A stretch of 64,000 bases of DNA from Candidatus Methanoplasma sp. (GCA_031256955.1 JAIRPP010000008.1:97472-161471); one strand, 5' to 3'. Counted from the stretch's first letter, positions 54,569 to 62,897 are shown. The notes: generated by a model not told the origin, from the letters alone. Translations and numbers: made by a program.

Positions 54569-56252
54569 CGCCTCGGAGGCCGCTCCCGGGCGCGTCGAGC
54601 CTCTCCGACGCGATGCACGGGGTCTTCCCGTGGAACGCGACCCCGTACGCGAGCGTCGGGCCATCCAGCCCGTGGGCGTAGCGCTTGTCCTTTATCTGCC
54701 TGAGCGCGGCCTCCGCCGCTTCGCGGAGCGATTCTGCGCCCCTCCCGGCGGACCTTTTGATCTCTATGACTATGTTCGGGCCGCTCCCCCTCTTGCGCCG
54801 GAGCATTATATCGTAGTACCCGTCGCCGTTCTCGTAGTCCGCCTTCACCTCGTATCTGCCAGATAGGTGCATCAATGCGCCGACCAGGAACGCCTGGTAC
54901 GCGTGCTCGCTGTCCAGCACGCGGGAGCTCACGACCCTGGACAGTAGGGACCCGATGCATTCGCACATGGAATCCTGATCGCCCTCGGACACGGCGTACG
55001 CCAGAGCCCTGAGGCCGTCCGCCACCGCGTCGCTGGCCGCGTGCCTCGAGACGAGGTCCGCGAACACGGAGTACAGCTCCGCGTTAGGGATGGACAGCCT
55101 GTGCAGCGCTCCTTCCGGGACCGCTTTGAGGTAGCCGGACACGGCCATCATGGAGTATATCGCTCCCGCGTCGTCGCCCAGGTCGGAATAGGTCACGTGC
55201 GCCTTCACCCCTGTGGCGAAGCTCTCTCCGGAGCCCAGAAGCCCGAGGTTGTCCAGAGTCTCCTGATCCGACCTGGATAGAAGGTCCGCTATTATCGAGT
55301 TCCCGCTAGTGTTCGCCCAGTACGGCGCGGGCCTGAACCCGCTGTCCGCATAGCTGAGGATGCTCCAGGGGTTGTATATCTCCGCGTTGCCGAACCGGTA
55401 TCCGTCATACCATTCCCTCGCCTCTTCGAACTTGTCCGGGCGGCCGTATTCGTCGCAGATCCTCCTGACCTCCGGCTCGGTGAAGCCGTACATCTCGTCG
55501 AAGTCCGCGCTGAGGATGTTGTTGACTTTCAGATTGTTGAGCCCGCTGAATATGCTCTCCTTCGCCATCTGCAGGACCCCCGTGACCACCGCCAGCTGGA
55601 GGGACCCGCTCCCTTTGAGGGCGGACGACAGGAGCGTCCTCATGAACCTCGTCACGTCTCCCTGGACCTCCGTGCCGTATGCGCCCTGCATGGGGCTGTC
55701 GTATTCGTCGACGAGTATGACCGCGGGGGCGCCGTGATGCGCGCGGAGCATATCGCTCAACATAGCCAGGGAGTTCTCCAGATCGACCTCCCCCGCTTCT
55801 GACCCTGCGATGCTCGCATAGATCTCCCTGTCCCTCCTGTCCGTCTTCTCGCTGCCTTCGAGATACGAGAACGGCCTGTACGCGCGCCTGATCCTCTCCC
55901 CCATGGACGCGAGGAAGTTCTCGCGGCAGCCGAGATTGAGGTCTTTGAAATCGATTGATATCACGGGAAACGCGTTCCTGTATCCGTCGAACTCGCTGTG
56001 GCTCGAGATCTCCAGGCCGTCGAACCACCTGTTCCCCTTGTATTCGAGGTTCAGGAACGCGTCGATCATGCTGAGGTTGACCGACTTTCCGAAGCGACGC
56101 GGCCTTGTGTATAAATAGACCCCGCGATCGTTGCTTTTCAGGATCCGGCCTATGAGCATGCTCTTGTCCACGAAGTATTTGTCCCCTTCGCGGATGACCT
56201 TGAAATCCTGGATGCCGATCGGGATCTGCTTCACGGTCGCGTATCTCCGCAT
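54558..56252 (-). CDS. AAA-ATPase-like protein with PD-(D/E)XK nuclease domain (PF09820/PF08011 type)
   Basis: The opening IPIGIQDFKVIREGDKYFVDKS and the Walker A-like TRPRRFGKS are hallmarks of the AAA-ATPase_like family. Walker B is VILVDEYDSPM. The C-terminal PDDEXK_9 domain has YYDIMLRRKR...NIVIEIKRS (D...ExK intact). Typical length. The family is widespread in gut bacteria and archaea and of unknown function. It starts 6 bp after the stop of the AlbA_2 gene upstream on the same strand, so the two probably form an operon. Confidence 0.83.
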   Translation of the reverse strand: MRRYATVKQIPIGIQDFKVIREGDKYFVDKSMLIGRILKSNDRGVYLYTRPRRFGKSVNLSMIDAFLNLEYKGNRWFDGLEISSHSEFDGYRNAFPVISIDFKDLNLGCRENFLASMGERIRRAYRPFSYLEGSEKTDRRDREIYASIAGSEAGEVDLENSLAMLSDMLRAHHGAPAVILVDEYDSPMQGAYGTEVQGDVTRFMRTLLSSALKGSGSLQLAVVTGVLQMAKESIFSGLNNLKVNNILSADFDEMYGFTEPEVRRICDEYGRPDKFEEAREWYDGYRFGNAEIYNPWSILSYADSGFRPAPYWANTSGNSIIADLLSRSDQETLDNLGLLGSGESFATGVKAHVTYSDLGDDAGAIYSMMAVSGYLKAVPEGALHRLSIPNAELYSVFADLVSRHAASDAVADGLRALAYAVSEGDQDSMCECIGSLLSRVVSSRVLDSEHAYQAFLVGALMHLSGRYEVKADYENGDGYYDIMLRRKRGSGPNIVIEIKRSAGRGAESLREAAEAALRQIKDKRYAHGLDGPTLAYGVAFHGKTPCIASERLDAPGSGLRGVSL

Positions 56253-56258
56253 AGCCCA

Positions 56259-57752
56259 TTAACGCTTCGCGGCGCCGCTCGACGCGAGCCTCTCGGATCT
56301 CCGCATCTGTTCCGGAGACCGCCCGATAGCGGCGGAGACGTACCTCTGTGCGCTGCTGTTCGGCTTGTCGGGGATCGTCATCTCCAGCGCGCCCGAGATC
56401 AGGAGGGGCTTCAGCACGCCCTTGCGAAAATGCTCCCTGTTCGCCATGCCGAGGCGGATCTGCATCTCCTCGCGGGACCGGGGCACTGAGCAGTACTCCA
56501 GGAGCGCGGCCGCGCGATCCCCGTCGGGGGCCCTCGCGCCCGGGCCGCCGCGCAAGCTACCACGCAAGTCGCCACGCAAGTCGGCGCGAGGCGACCCCTC
56601 CGGTGCCCCGCTGGGATCGGGGCGGTAGAATATCGCGGAGAATCCCATCTTCCCCGTCTCGAACCCATAGCGGACCCCCGCCCCCTCGCATTCCGTGGCG
56701 ATCTTGCGGAGCCCCGTGCCGAAGCTCTCGATGTCCTTGGAATAATACAGGATCTGCGAGAGCAGGGGGTTCCTGCGCACGGATCTGCCTGACCCGTCTA
56801 TGAAGTCCTGCGGGGTCAGGCCTTCCGGGAAGGTCCCAGGGTTGTAGATCTCGATGCGGTCCGAGAATATGGCGATCTCGTTGGTCTGGGGAATGCGCCA
56901 GTCCCTGTGCGCGTAGCTGTTCAAGAGTGCCTCGCGCACAGCCTCGATGGGCACTTCGGGAACCTCCGTGCGGGACGGGGACCCGTCGCGCACCACGCGC
57001 CAACGTATGTTGCGCCGGATGTACTGCGTCCCCGCGTCCACCATCTCCGCGATCGTCCCTCTCTTGCGATCTATGTCTATGAACGTGTGTTTGACGTCCG
57101 TAGCGAATATCGCCATCTGTATCTCCGCCGGCGCGCTCTTGCCGAACATCGCCAGCGCCGCGTTCCTGATCTCCCCTCCCTCCATGAGGTCGAGCCTCCG
57201 CAGGATGTCGTCGCGGTTGGTGAAGCGGTACTCGAGCCTGCCGCTCTCGTTCGCCTTCTTCGTGTACGACCTCAGGGCGTTCGCGCTCACGTCTTCCGGA
57301 GTCTTTCCCGACGGGGCCGAATCCCACGTCGACGCCTGGCCGCGCTTGCGCTCGAATAGCCTCCCTATCTCCGCGGGGGAGAGCTTCTTGCTCTCGTCCG
57401 CCACGCGCATGTAGGCGCACCCGTATGCGAAGTAAGGCTGATCGGATCCCTCGAAGCGCATGCGGACGCACTGCTTGCTGTCTATGACCACGACATCTAT
57501 CTCGGGATATATCTGAGGCTTCAGGTTATCCGTGACGGCGCGGGCGACGTCGCGGAGAGATGACGCGGAGACCGTCTGTCCGACGACGGTGCCGTCGTCT
57601 TTTATGCCGAAGTAGATCTCGCCGCGACCGTGCATATTGAGGATTGCGGCTGCGTCAGCGACCGCCTCTCTGGCCTCCGCGGTGGTCTTCTTGAACTCCA
57701 TCGTCTCAGATTCCCGACCGAATATCAAGACTAGCGCCTCCTGACTGCACAT
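56259..57752 (-). CDS. AlbA_2 / HATPase_c_4 (RecG-like) putative transcriptional regulator
   Basis: The AlbA_2 domain is TMEFKKTTAE and AAILNMHGRGEIYFGI. The HATPase_c_4 domain is REALLNSYAHRDW, NPGTFPEGL and SFGTGLRKI. The C-terminal winged helix includes VPRSREEMQIRLGMANREHF. The hinge before it is a 12-bp tandem repeat encoding RADLRGDLRGSLRGG. It is the first gene of a likely two-gene unit with the AAA-like gene at 54558. A perfect GCGACGCG-CA-CGCGTCGC inverted repeat lies 50-67 bp upstream. Confidence 0.82.
   Translation of the reverse strand: MCSQEALVLIFGRESETMEFKKTTAEAREAVADAAAILNMHGRGEIYFGIKDDGTVVGQTVSASSLRDVARAVTDNLKPQIYPEIDVVVIDSKQCVRMRFEGSDQPYFAYGCAYMRVADESKKLSPAEIGRLFERKRGQASTWDSAPSGKTPEDVSANALRSYTKKANESGRLEYRFTNRDDILRRLDLMEGGEIRNAALAMFGKSAPAEIQMAIFATDVKHTFIDIDRKRGTIAEMVDAGTQYIRRNIRWRVVRDGSPSRTEVPEVPIEAVREALLNSYAHRDWRIPQTNEIAIFSDRIEIYNPGTFPEGLTPQDFIDGSGRSVRRNPLLSQILYYSKDIESFGTGLRKIATECEGAGVRYGFETGKMGFSAIFYRPDPSGAPEGSPRADLRGDLRGSLRGGPGARAPDGDRAAALLEYCSVPRSREEMQIRLGMANREHFRKGVLKPLLISGALEMTIPDKPNSSAQRYVSAAIGRSPEQMRRSERLASSGAAKR
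56551..56586 (-). repeat. 12-bp in-frame tandem repeat (CGCAAGTCGCCA-like, three copies) at the hinge
   Basis: Three adjacent units: CGCAAGCTACCA, CGCAAGTCGCCA and CGCAAGTCGGCG. On the coding strand they give repeated LRG[DS]. Same position (HATPase to winged-helix hinge) as the repeats at 2909 and 63097 but unrelated sequence. Confidence 0.8.
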
Positions 57753-57801
57753 TATTTGTGCGGATGTGATCCGGACTGGACCTGCGGTCTTCTAGCGACG
57801 G

Positions 57802-57819
57802 GCGACGCGCACGCGTCGC
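57802..57819. promoter_or_regulatory. Perfect inverted repeat GCGACGCG-CA-CGCGTCGC
   Basis: 8-bp arms with a 2-bp spacer, in the gap between the AlbA_2 start (57752) and the next upstream gene's stop (57909). It may be an operator or an RNA hairpin ending the upstream gene; it has no T-run. Confidence 0.4.
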
Positions 57820-57908
57820 GCCAGCCGGCGATGTCGCGATTCATGATGCGTACAGATAGATGTCTTGCTTAATCTTCCTTGCGCGAGCCGCGCCCGCTAC
57901 AAGAGGCG

Positions 57909-58376
57909 TCATTCCGGCGCAGAGCCGTGCCGCGAGTGGCAGCTGGGGTACCTCATGACCAGCGCGACCTTCCCGAACCCGCCTTTCTCGAGGCATACCG
58001 TCTCCGCATCGGGCTGGGTCCCCAGGTAGCCCCCCGTGGACCTCGCCCTGACCTCCACCGCCTTGGAGTCTTCGAATAGGCTCCAGGAGAAGTCGCACGT
58101 CAATGAGGCCGCGCCCATCTCGCCGAGCCTCAGGGACCCCATGTCCCTCCCGTCCAAGTACAGGGTGACCTCCGTCTCGACCAGGAGGTCCGACCTGACC
58201 TCGATCTCCAGCGTGGCATGGCTCCCCTCGGGCACGATGAGGAAGGCCGCTCCCCCGGCGGCGGCGAGGACGGCTATCGCCGCGACCGCGATCGCGACGG
58301 CCCTCCGAGACGGCTCGCGGGACGGGGGCTCGCGCTCCTGCTCTGAACTTGGGTGCGGCTCGGGGGTCTCGTCCAT
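57909..58376 (-). CDS. Membrane-anchored extracytoplasmic protein, unknown
   Basis: A 155-residue protein with a charged, Pro/Glu-rich cytoplasmic head (about 26 residues), one membrane helix (AVAIAVAAIAVLAAAGGAAFLIV) and a beta-rich outer domain (HATLEIEVRSDLLVETEVTLYLDGRDMGSL). The outer domain resembles small archaeal beta-sandwich modules of pilin- or S-layer-like proteins, but no family is recognised. TATTTATTTCATAC upstream on the minus strand may be the promoter. Confidence 0.6.
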   Translation of the reverse strand: MDETPEPHPSSEQEREPPSREPSRRAVAIAVAAIAVLAAAGGAAFLIVPEGSHATLEIEVRSDLLVETEVTLYLDGRDMGSLRLGEMGAASLTCDFSWSLFEDSKAVEVRARSTGGYLGTQPDAETVCLEKGGFGKVALVMRYPSCHSRHGSAPE

Positions 58377-58472
58377 GTATCTAGATCCATGCGCGTGCGC
58401 CCTATTTATCCTTAATCCCTATGGGAATGTATGAAATAAATATCCCGCCTGCCGAAGCGCACATGCAAACGA

Positions 58473-58913
58473 TCACCGCTTTTTGATCCTGTACTGCCTG
58501 TTCTTGTTTTCTCCGCGCATCTCCAGCACGCCTTTGTCTGCGAGGCCGCGCATGATCTTCTTCACGCTCTCCGCCGATTTCCGGTGGCTTCTCTCGCCCC
58601 CGCGTTTGTTACCGTTCCCTAGTGCCGAACACGCGTAGGAGGACGTCTATGAAGCCCTTCTCACCCAGCGTGATTTTATCGGTAACTTTATCGGCGGCTT
58701 TTCCAAGGATATCGGCGGCTTTTCCAAGGATATCGGCAGCTTTTCCCGTTATCGACACGGGCGCGTTGCGCCCAGCAGGATGTGCCCCCCGTAGCGGTTG
58801 GAGAAGGCGCACACCGTCTCGAAGACGCTCTTGCTGAGCTCGTTGACGCACTCCTTGAACTCTACGGCGATGCCCTCGCCCTCTGACAGCAACCTGGTTA
58901 TCCGCTCAGACAT
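58473..58913 (-). pseudogene. AlbA_2-family pseudogene: N-terminal domain fused to hinge and winged helix by internal deletion
   Basis: From the ATG at 58913 the frame reads an AlbA_2 domain (GIAVEFKECVNELSKS, CAFSNRYGGHILLG) and stops after about 53 codons. Another frame continues with the hinge repeat GKAADILGKAADILG and ends VFGTRER. A third frame gives a winged-helix tail (SAESVKKIMRGLADKGVLEMRG) ending at 58473. The whole HATPase domain is missing. The pieces are in the order expected for the family, so this is a deleted and frameshifted gene, not noise. Confidence 0.75.
58690..58750 (-). repeat. 21-bp tandem repeat ATCGGCGGCTTTTCCAAGGAT at the hinge of the AlbA_2 pseudogene
   Basis: Two full copies and one partial copy (ATCGGCAGCTTTTCC), encoding repeated GKAADIL on the minus strand. 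21 bp keeps the frame. Confidence 0.85.
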
Positions 58914-58984
58914 GTATCCGCGCCGCTCCGATCGCCGGGACGCCTCGGCTCGCAGGCCCTCTGTCCCCGCATACCTCCTACAAA

Positions 58985-59128
58985 CTACCGGATATACGGC
59001 TCAAGCGTGAACTCGCACATCCGCCACATCTTCATGAGCTTGCTCTCTTCTTCCCTGATCCCGTCGAATCCCCATGCGCCTCTTTCGCCCGCTATGGTTT
59101 TTTCAGGTTCCTCACTATGGTTTTTTCA
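58985..59128 (-). pseudogene. Gene remnant with iteron-like repeats CTATGGTTTTTTCA (23-bp period)
   Basis: CTATGGTTTTTTCA occurs at 59092 and 59115. On the minus strand the frame downstream reads GAWGFDGIREEESKLMKMWRMCEFTLEPYIR and stops at 58985. There is no start codon for a full protein. It looks like a promoter with operator repeats fused to the last 30 or so codons of a lost gene. No family recognised. Confidence 0.4.
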
Positions 59129-59244
59129 TAAATCTAGATCTGACCGTTTAAATCCCAGTCGGCAGAGGACTCCGGCCTGCGTACTCCGCACCGATCCAAA
59201 GAGGGCGACGCGGACCTGAGGTTTTTCTCGATGATCTTTTGATC

Positions 59245-60528
59245 TCAATTCCTCAGACATCCTATCGGGACGACCGATACGCCGTCGGGCCTCGAATATG
59301 CGATGCCTCCCGCGGTGACGACCATCTTGAAAGACGGCGGTCTGAAGCCCGCGTCGCGCAACAGCCCCTCCAGGGCGAGCAGGTTGTCCGCGCCCTCTCT
59401 CACGCCGTCTTCCCACAGCTTGACCTCCACCAGCCCGTACCTCCCGTCGTCCAGGGTTATGACGGCGTCCGCCTCCAGCCCGTACCTGTCGCGATAATAG
59501 CTCATCTTGCCTCCCAGCCCTTGGGCGTAAACCTTCAGGTCCCTGAGGCACATGCTTTCGAACAAAAGGCCGAACGTCTTGAGATCGCCGGCGAAGCTGT
59601 CTGGGGTTACTCCGAGGTATAGCGCGGCGATGGAGGGATCGGCGAGGTCTCTCTTAGGGCTCGCCCTCATCGCCGTCCTCGACCTCACGGACGGGTTCCA
59701 TGCGGGCACGTCGTCTATTATGTACGCGCCCTTCAACGCGCCCACGTAATCATAGAACCTTGATTCAGGCATCGATATGTCTTCCTTCAAAACGTCGTCC
59801 AATATCGTCTTCATGCTCGCCGTGGACGATATGTTCCTAGAGTACGAGCGCACGATATCCCTTGCCGCGCTCGAGTCTTTGATGTATTTTCCCAGAGACA
59901 CGTCGTCGCTCGCGTACGTCAGATCCATGTAGCTCCTTATCTTCAGAGCGCACCTGCGATAGTCCAGGCCCATGTTGTCCGGCCATCCCCCGCGGCATAG
60001 GCAATAAGCGATATCGTCCATGGACAGGGGGGACGGCTTCCAGCCCGAATCCCCGGACCCGGAGAACATGCCTCCCAGGGACACCGATCCGTTGGAATCC
60101 CCGGATTCGAACAGGCTCATCGTGCGCATGAACAGGACTCCTATCCTTCCCGCGCCGCTGTGCATGTATCCCTCTCCGAAGAGATCTCTGGAGCCCGTGA
60201 GTATGTACGATCCCGCGCGACCGGTCTCGTCCACATCTGTGCGGATCGCGTCCCATATCGAGGGAACCACTTGCCACTCGTCGATGAGCCTGGGCTTCTC
60301 CCCTCTGAGTATCATCGAGGGTTGCGATCTGGCGGCCGCTAGGTTCTCTTGGGATTTTCCCACGCTCTGCATCTTTATGACGCTCTTTGCGTGATTCATC
60401 GCAGTGGTGGTCTTTCCGCACCACCTCGGCCCTTTCAGAAGTACCGCGCCGAAAGTCTCCAGATACAGATCCAACTCGTCATCTGCGATTCTCCTGAGGT
60501 ATTCCGTCATTGCGATTCTGATACCCAT
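59245..60528 (-). CDS. AAA ATPase with DUF4143-type nuclease domain (subfamily B)
   Basis: Walker A is GPRWCGKTT, the Walker B-like RLIDEWQ and the sensor ILTGSRD. The nuclease domain is LEADAVITLDDGRYGLVEVKLW (D...ExK), with tail VSVVPIGCLRN. I place the start at MGIRIAMTEYLRR, about 25 bp after the TATA-like AAAAAAATAAGTA, rather than the track start 32 codons upstream, which would run through the promoter repeats. Paralogues at 16837 and 53303. Confidence 0.8.
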   Translation of the reverse strand: MGIRIAMTEYLRRIADDELDLYLETFGAVLLKGPRWCGKTTTAMNHAKSVIKMQSVGKSQENLAAARSQPSMILRGEKPRLIDEWQVVPSIWDAIRTDVDETGRAGSYILTGSRDLFGEGYMHSGAGRIGVLFMRTMSLFESGDSNGSVSLGGMFSGSGDSGWKPSPLSMDDIAYCLCRGGWPDNMGLDYRRCALKIRSYMDLTYASDDVSLGKYIKDSSAARDIVRSYSRNISSTASMKTILDDVLKEDISMPESRFYDYVGALKGAYIIDDVPAWNPSVRSRTAMRASPKRDLADPSIAALYLGVTPDSFAGDLKTFGLLFESMCLRDLKVYAQGLGGKMSYYRDRYGLEADAVITLDDGRYGLVEVKLWEDGVREGADNLLALEGLLRDAGFRPPSFKMVVTAGGIAYSRPDGVSVVPIGCLRN

Positions 60529-60552
60529 CTGTCGTAGCGTACTTATTTTTTT

Positions 60553-60587
60553 GCAAGAGATTTGTGGCATTTCCTGCAAGAGATTTG
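60553..60587. repeat. GCAAGAGATTTG direct repeats, 23-bp period, upstream of the subfamily B ATPase
   Basis: Copies at 60553 and 60576, each extended to GCAAGAGATTTGYGG. They lie just upstream of the minus-strand TATA box. The DNA from 60588 to 60829 holds only a short frame on the plus strand (ending RQWGVIAESSIPVQRAREIWKR) that may be a gene fragment. Confidence 0.7.
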
Positions 60588-60829
60588 CGGTCGAAAGGAG
60601 CCTCTCTATGCGAAGCGGCCTCAAAGGCTGCGATCGATAGCGGCCAGACCCTCCATCGACTGCGGGAGGGCGCTATGGGCTTTGCGGCCGCGACCCGCTG
60701 ACGGGGGGCGAAGCGATTCGGAGGAGGCCGTCGCGAGGCAATGGGGCGTGATCGCGGAATCCTCGATACCCGTTCAAAGAGCCAGGGAGATCTGGAAACG
60801 CCCGCCTGGAAGAGAGGTAGAATGGTAAA

Positions 60830-60850
60830 GGGGCGGTCGGAGACCGCCCC
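60830..60850. terminator. Hairpin GGGGCGGTC-GGA-GACCGCCCC after tRNA-Glu
   Basis: A perfect 9-bp stem starts six bases beyond the tRNA 3' end on the minus strand. It is a likely 3'-end or processing structure for the tRNA transcript. Confidence 0.5.
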
Positions 60851-60856
60851 CGATAG

Positions 60857-60929
60857 TGCTCCCAACGGGATTTGAACCCGTGTCGAAGCCTCGAGAGGGC
60901 TTCATGATTGGCCGCTACACTATAGGAGC
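60857..60929 (-). tRNA. tRNA-Glu (CTC)
   Basis: A full cloverleaf on the minus strand: acceptor GCTCCTA/TGGGAGC, anticodon loop CTCTCGA with anticodon CTC, and T-arm ACGGG-TTCAAAT-CCCGT. The discriminator is A. CCA is not encoded. Confidence 0.94.
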
Positions 60930-61016
60930 TTGTCACGGTTGATTACAGGGATGCTAATAAAACTTTCGCAGGCCCGGCCGCTCTCCGCGAGCGTCGTCGG
61001 GGGCCGAACCCCCCCG

Positions 61017-61808
61017 TCAGCCCCTCGGACAGGGCGGCGCGGGGGGAAGGACCCTCTTGTGCTCCATCTTCGCGACCCGCGCCCTGAACTCCGCGACCTT
61101 GGCCTCCGGCGCGCCCGAGCGGGCGGATATCTCGCCGTCGCCCATGGATCTGTCCAGCCCGTCCAGGATCAGGTCCAGCTCGCGGTACGTTATGCCCATC
61201 TCCCCCTCGTCCGTCTGCCCCTCCCACAGGCCCGCCGTGGGGACCTTGTCTATGACCTCCCTCGGCACGCCTATGTGCGCGGCCAGCTGCCTGACCTGAG
61301 TCTTGTAGAGGCCCGCTATGGGGGCGAGGTCGGACGCGCCGTCCCCGTGCTTGGTGAAGTACCCCGTCATGAGCTCGCTCCTGTTGGACGTGCCCGCGAC
61401 GAGGTAGTTCGCCTTCTTGGCCCTGTTGTACAGGACGACCATCCTGCATCTGGCGGATATGTTTCCCTTCTCGAGCGGGGCGGGGACCTTTGAGAACAGC
61501 ATCCCCGTGAACGCGTCCACGGCGGGCTGTATGTCCGTTATCTTGTACTCCGTGCCCCACATGCGGCTGAGCTCCTTCGTGAGCCTGTAATCGTCCGCCG
61601 GGGTTACGGAGGTCGGCATGAACACGTTCAGGACCCTCTTGGGGCCGAGCGCGTCCGCGCACAGCTTCGTGACCGCGGCGGAGTCCAGGCCTCCGCTGAT
61701 CCCCACGACCGCGCCCTTGCATCCCGCGGCCGCGACGGCCGACGATATGTACTCCCTTATCTCTCCAGCCAGCTCTGGGGTCGCCTCCGCGAGACCGTTT
61801 CCCGTCAT
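61017..61808 (-). CDS. nadE: NAD synthetase, ammonia-type
   Basis: The last step of NAD synthesis: deamido-NAD + ATP + NH3. The ATP pyrophosphatase P-loop is GISGGLDSAAV. Other landmarks are NVFMPTSVTP, RCRMVVLYNRAKKANYLVAGTSNRSE and YFTKHGDGASDLAPIAGLYKTQVR. At 263 residues it lacks the N-terminal glutaminase domain. It is divergent from a nitrilase-fold gene 89 bp away. Confidence 0.95.
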   Translation of the reverse strand: MTGNGLAEATPELAGEIREYISSAVAAAGCKGAVVGISGGLDSAAVTKLCADALGPKRVLNVFMPTSVTPADDYRLTKELSRMWGTEYKITDIQPAVDAFTGMLFSKVPAPLEKGNISARCRMVVLYNRAKKANYLVAGTSNRSELMTGYFTKHGDGASDLAPIAGLYKTQVRQLAAHIGVPREVIDKVPTAGLWEGQTDEGEMGITYRELDLILDGLDRSMGDGEISARSGAPEAKVAEFRARVAKMEHKRVLPPAPPCPRG

Positions 61809-61897
61809 GCTGCTTCGTATCCCCCGCGCCCGTATTAACCATTCGCAGGGGCGGGCGCGAGGATAGGTTAATCCGCCGGCCGCGCCATGCGCCGGGC

Positions 61898-62665
61898 ATG
61901 GGCTTGAGGATAGCCGTCTGCCAGGCGGCGGCGGTTCGCGGAGACGTGGGGGCCAACCTGTGCAGGGCCTCCAGCATAGTGTCGCAGACGAGGGCGGACA
62001 TGTACGTGTTCCCGGAGATGTTCCTAGCGGGGTACGGAGCGGACTGCTCGGGCCTGCGCGACGACGTGGAGGCGGCTCTGAACCGCTTGCGCTCGATCTG
62101 CCTGGAGACGGGGTCCGCCATATTGATCGGGGGGCCCTGCCATCTCCCGGGCGGGATCCGCAACTCGCTCTATTTCCTATCCCCGTCGGCGGAGGAGAGG
62201 TACGACAAGATGCACCTGGCGAACTTCGGGGTCTATTCGGAGGGCGGCTTCGCCGCAGGAGGCGAGCCCGTGGCGGTGGACTTCGGGGGGATGAGGTTCG
62301 GGCTCTCGATATGCTACGACCTGTTCTTCCCGGAGCTGTACAGGCGCTACGCGTCCCTCGGGGCGGACGCGAACGTCTGCATATCCGCGTCCGCCTCGCC
62401 GTCCAGGAAGTACCTGGAGAGGGCGCTGCCCGCCAGGTCCCTGGAGAACGTGGCGTACACCGTGTTCGTGAACAACGCCCCCAACGGGGGGGACGTCGAC
62501 TTCTACGGCGGGTCCCGCCTGGTGGGCCCGCTCGGGGACACCCTCGCCGAGGCGGGAGGGGGGGACGAGGTGGTTTGCGTCTACGTGGACGGGGAAGTGG
62601 TCTCCAGAGCCAGGTCGGAGAGGAGGCACCTCTCCGACATGCGCCGCGACGTGTTCAGCCTGTGA
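61898..62665 (+). CDS. Carbon-nitrogen hydrolase (nitrilase superfamily)
   Basis: A 255-residue amidohydrolase with the Glu-Lys-Cys triad: FPEMF (Glu), YDKMHL (Lys) and LSICYDLFFPE (Cys). Likely substrates are small amides or omega-amidates. The same fold provides ammonia in glutamine-dependent NAD synthetases, so its place beside ammonia-type nadE may be meaningful, but the two are divergent and the substrate is unknown. Confidence 0.85.
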   Translation: MGLRIAVCQAAAVRGDVGANLCRASSIVSQTRADMYVFPEMFLAGYGADCSGLRDDVEAALNRLRSICLETGSAILIGGPCHLPGGIRNSLYFLSPSAEERYDKMHLANFGVYSEGGFAAGGEPVAVDFGGMRFGLSICYDLFFPELYRRYASLGADANVCISASASPSRKYLERALPARSLENVAYTVFVNNAPNGGDVDFYGGSRLVGPLGDTLAEAGGGDEVVCVYVDGEVVSRARSERRHLSDMRRDVFSL

Positions 62666-62725
62666 CCCGCCCGGCCGTCGAATAATCCGAAAGTATTAAT
62701 CTGAGAACCAGTTTGTAGGCGCACG

Positions 62726-62809
62726 GCCGAGGTAGTCCAGCCCGGTAAGGCGCGAGCCTGGAAAGCTCGTGGGGACCTCCCCTCGGGAGTTCAAATCTCC
62801 CCCTCGGCG
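62726..62809 (+). tRNA. tRNA-Ser (GGA)
   Basis: A class II tRNA with a long variable arm. Acceptor GCCGAGG/CCTCGGC, anticodon stem CGAGC/GCTCG with loop CTGGAAA (anticodon GGA), and T-arm ending in GTTCAAATC. The discriminator is G, and CCA is encoded after it (62810-62812). Confidence 0.94.
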
Positions 62810-62897
62810 CCATTTGACTCTTTCTCGCAAAGATCGAACCTGGCATCAAAGTCGTGTTTTGATGGTGGTCCCACTTGCAATGGCATCCACTTGCTCT

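Noticed and set aside
60562-60828. 88-residue plus-strand ORF between the ATPase promoter and tRNA-Glu
   Set aside because: It begins inside the operator repeats and has no ribosome site. The last 30 residues look protein-like, so it may be a fragment, but evidence is too weak to call a gene.
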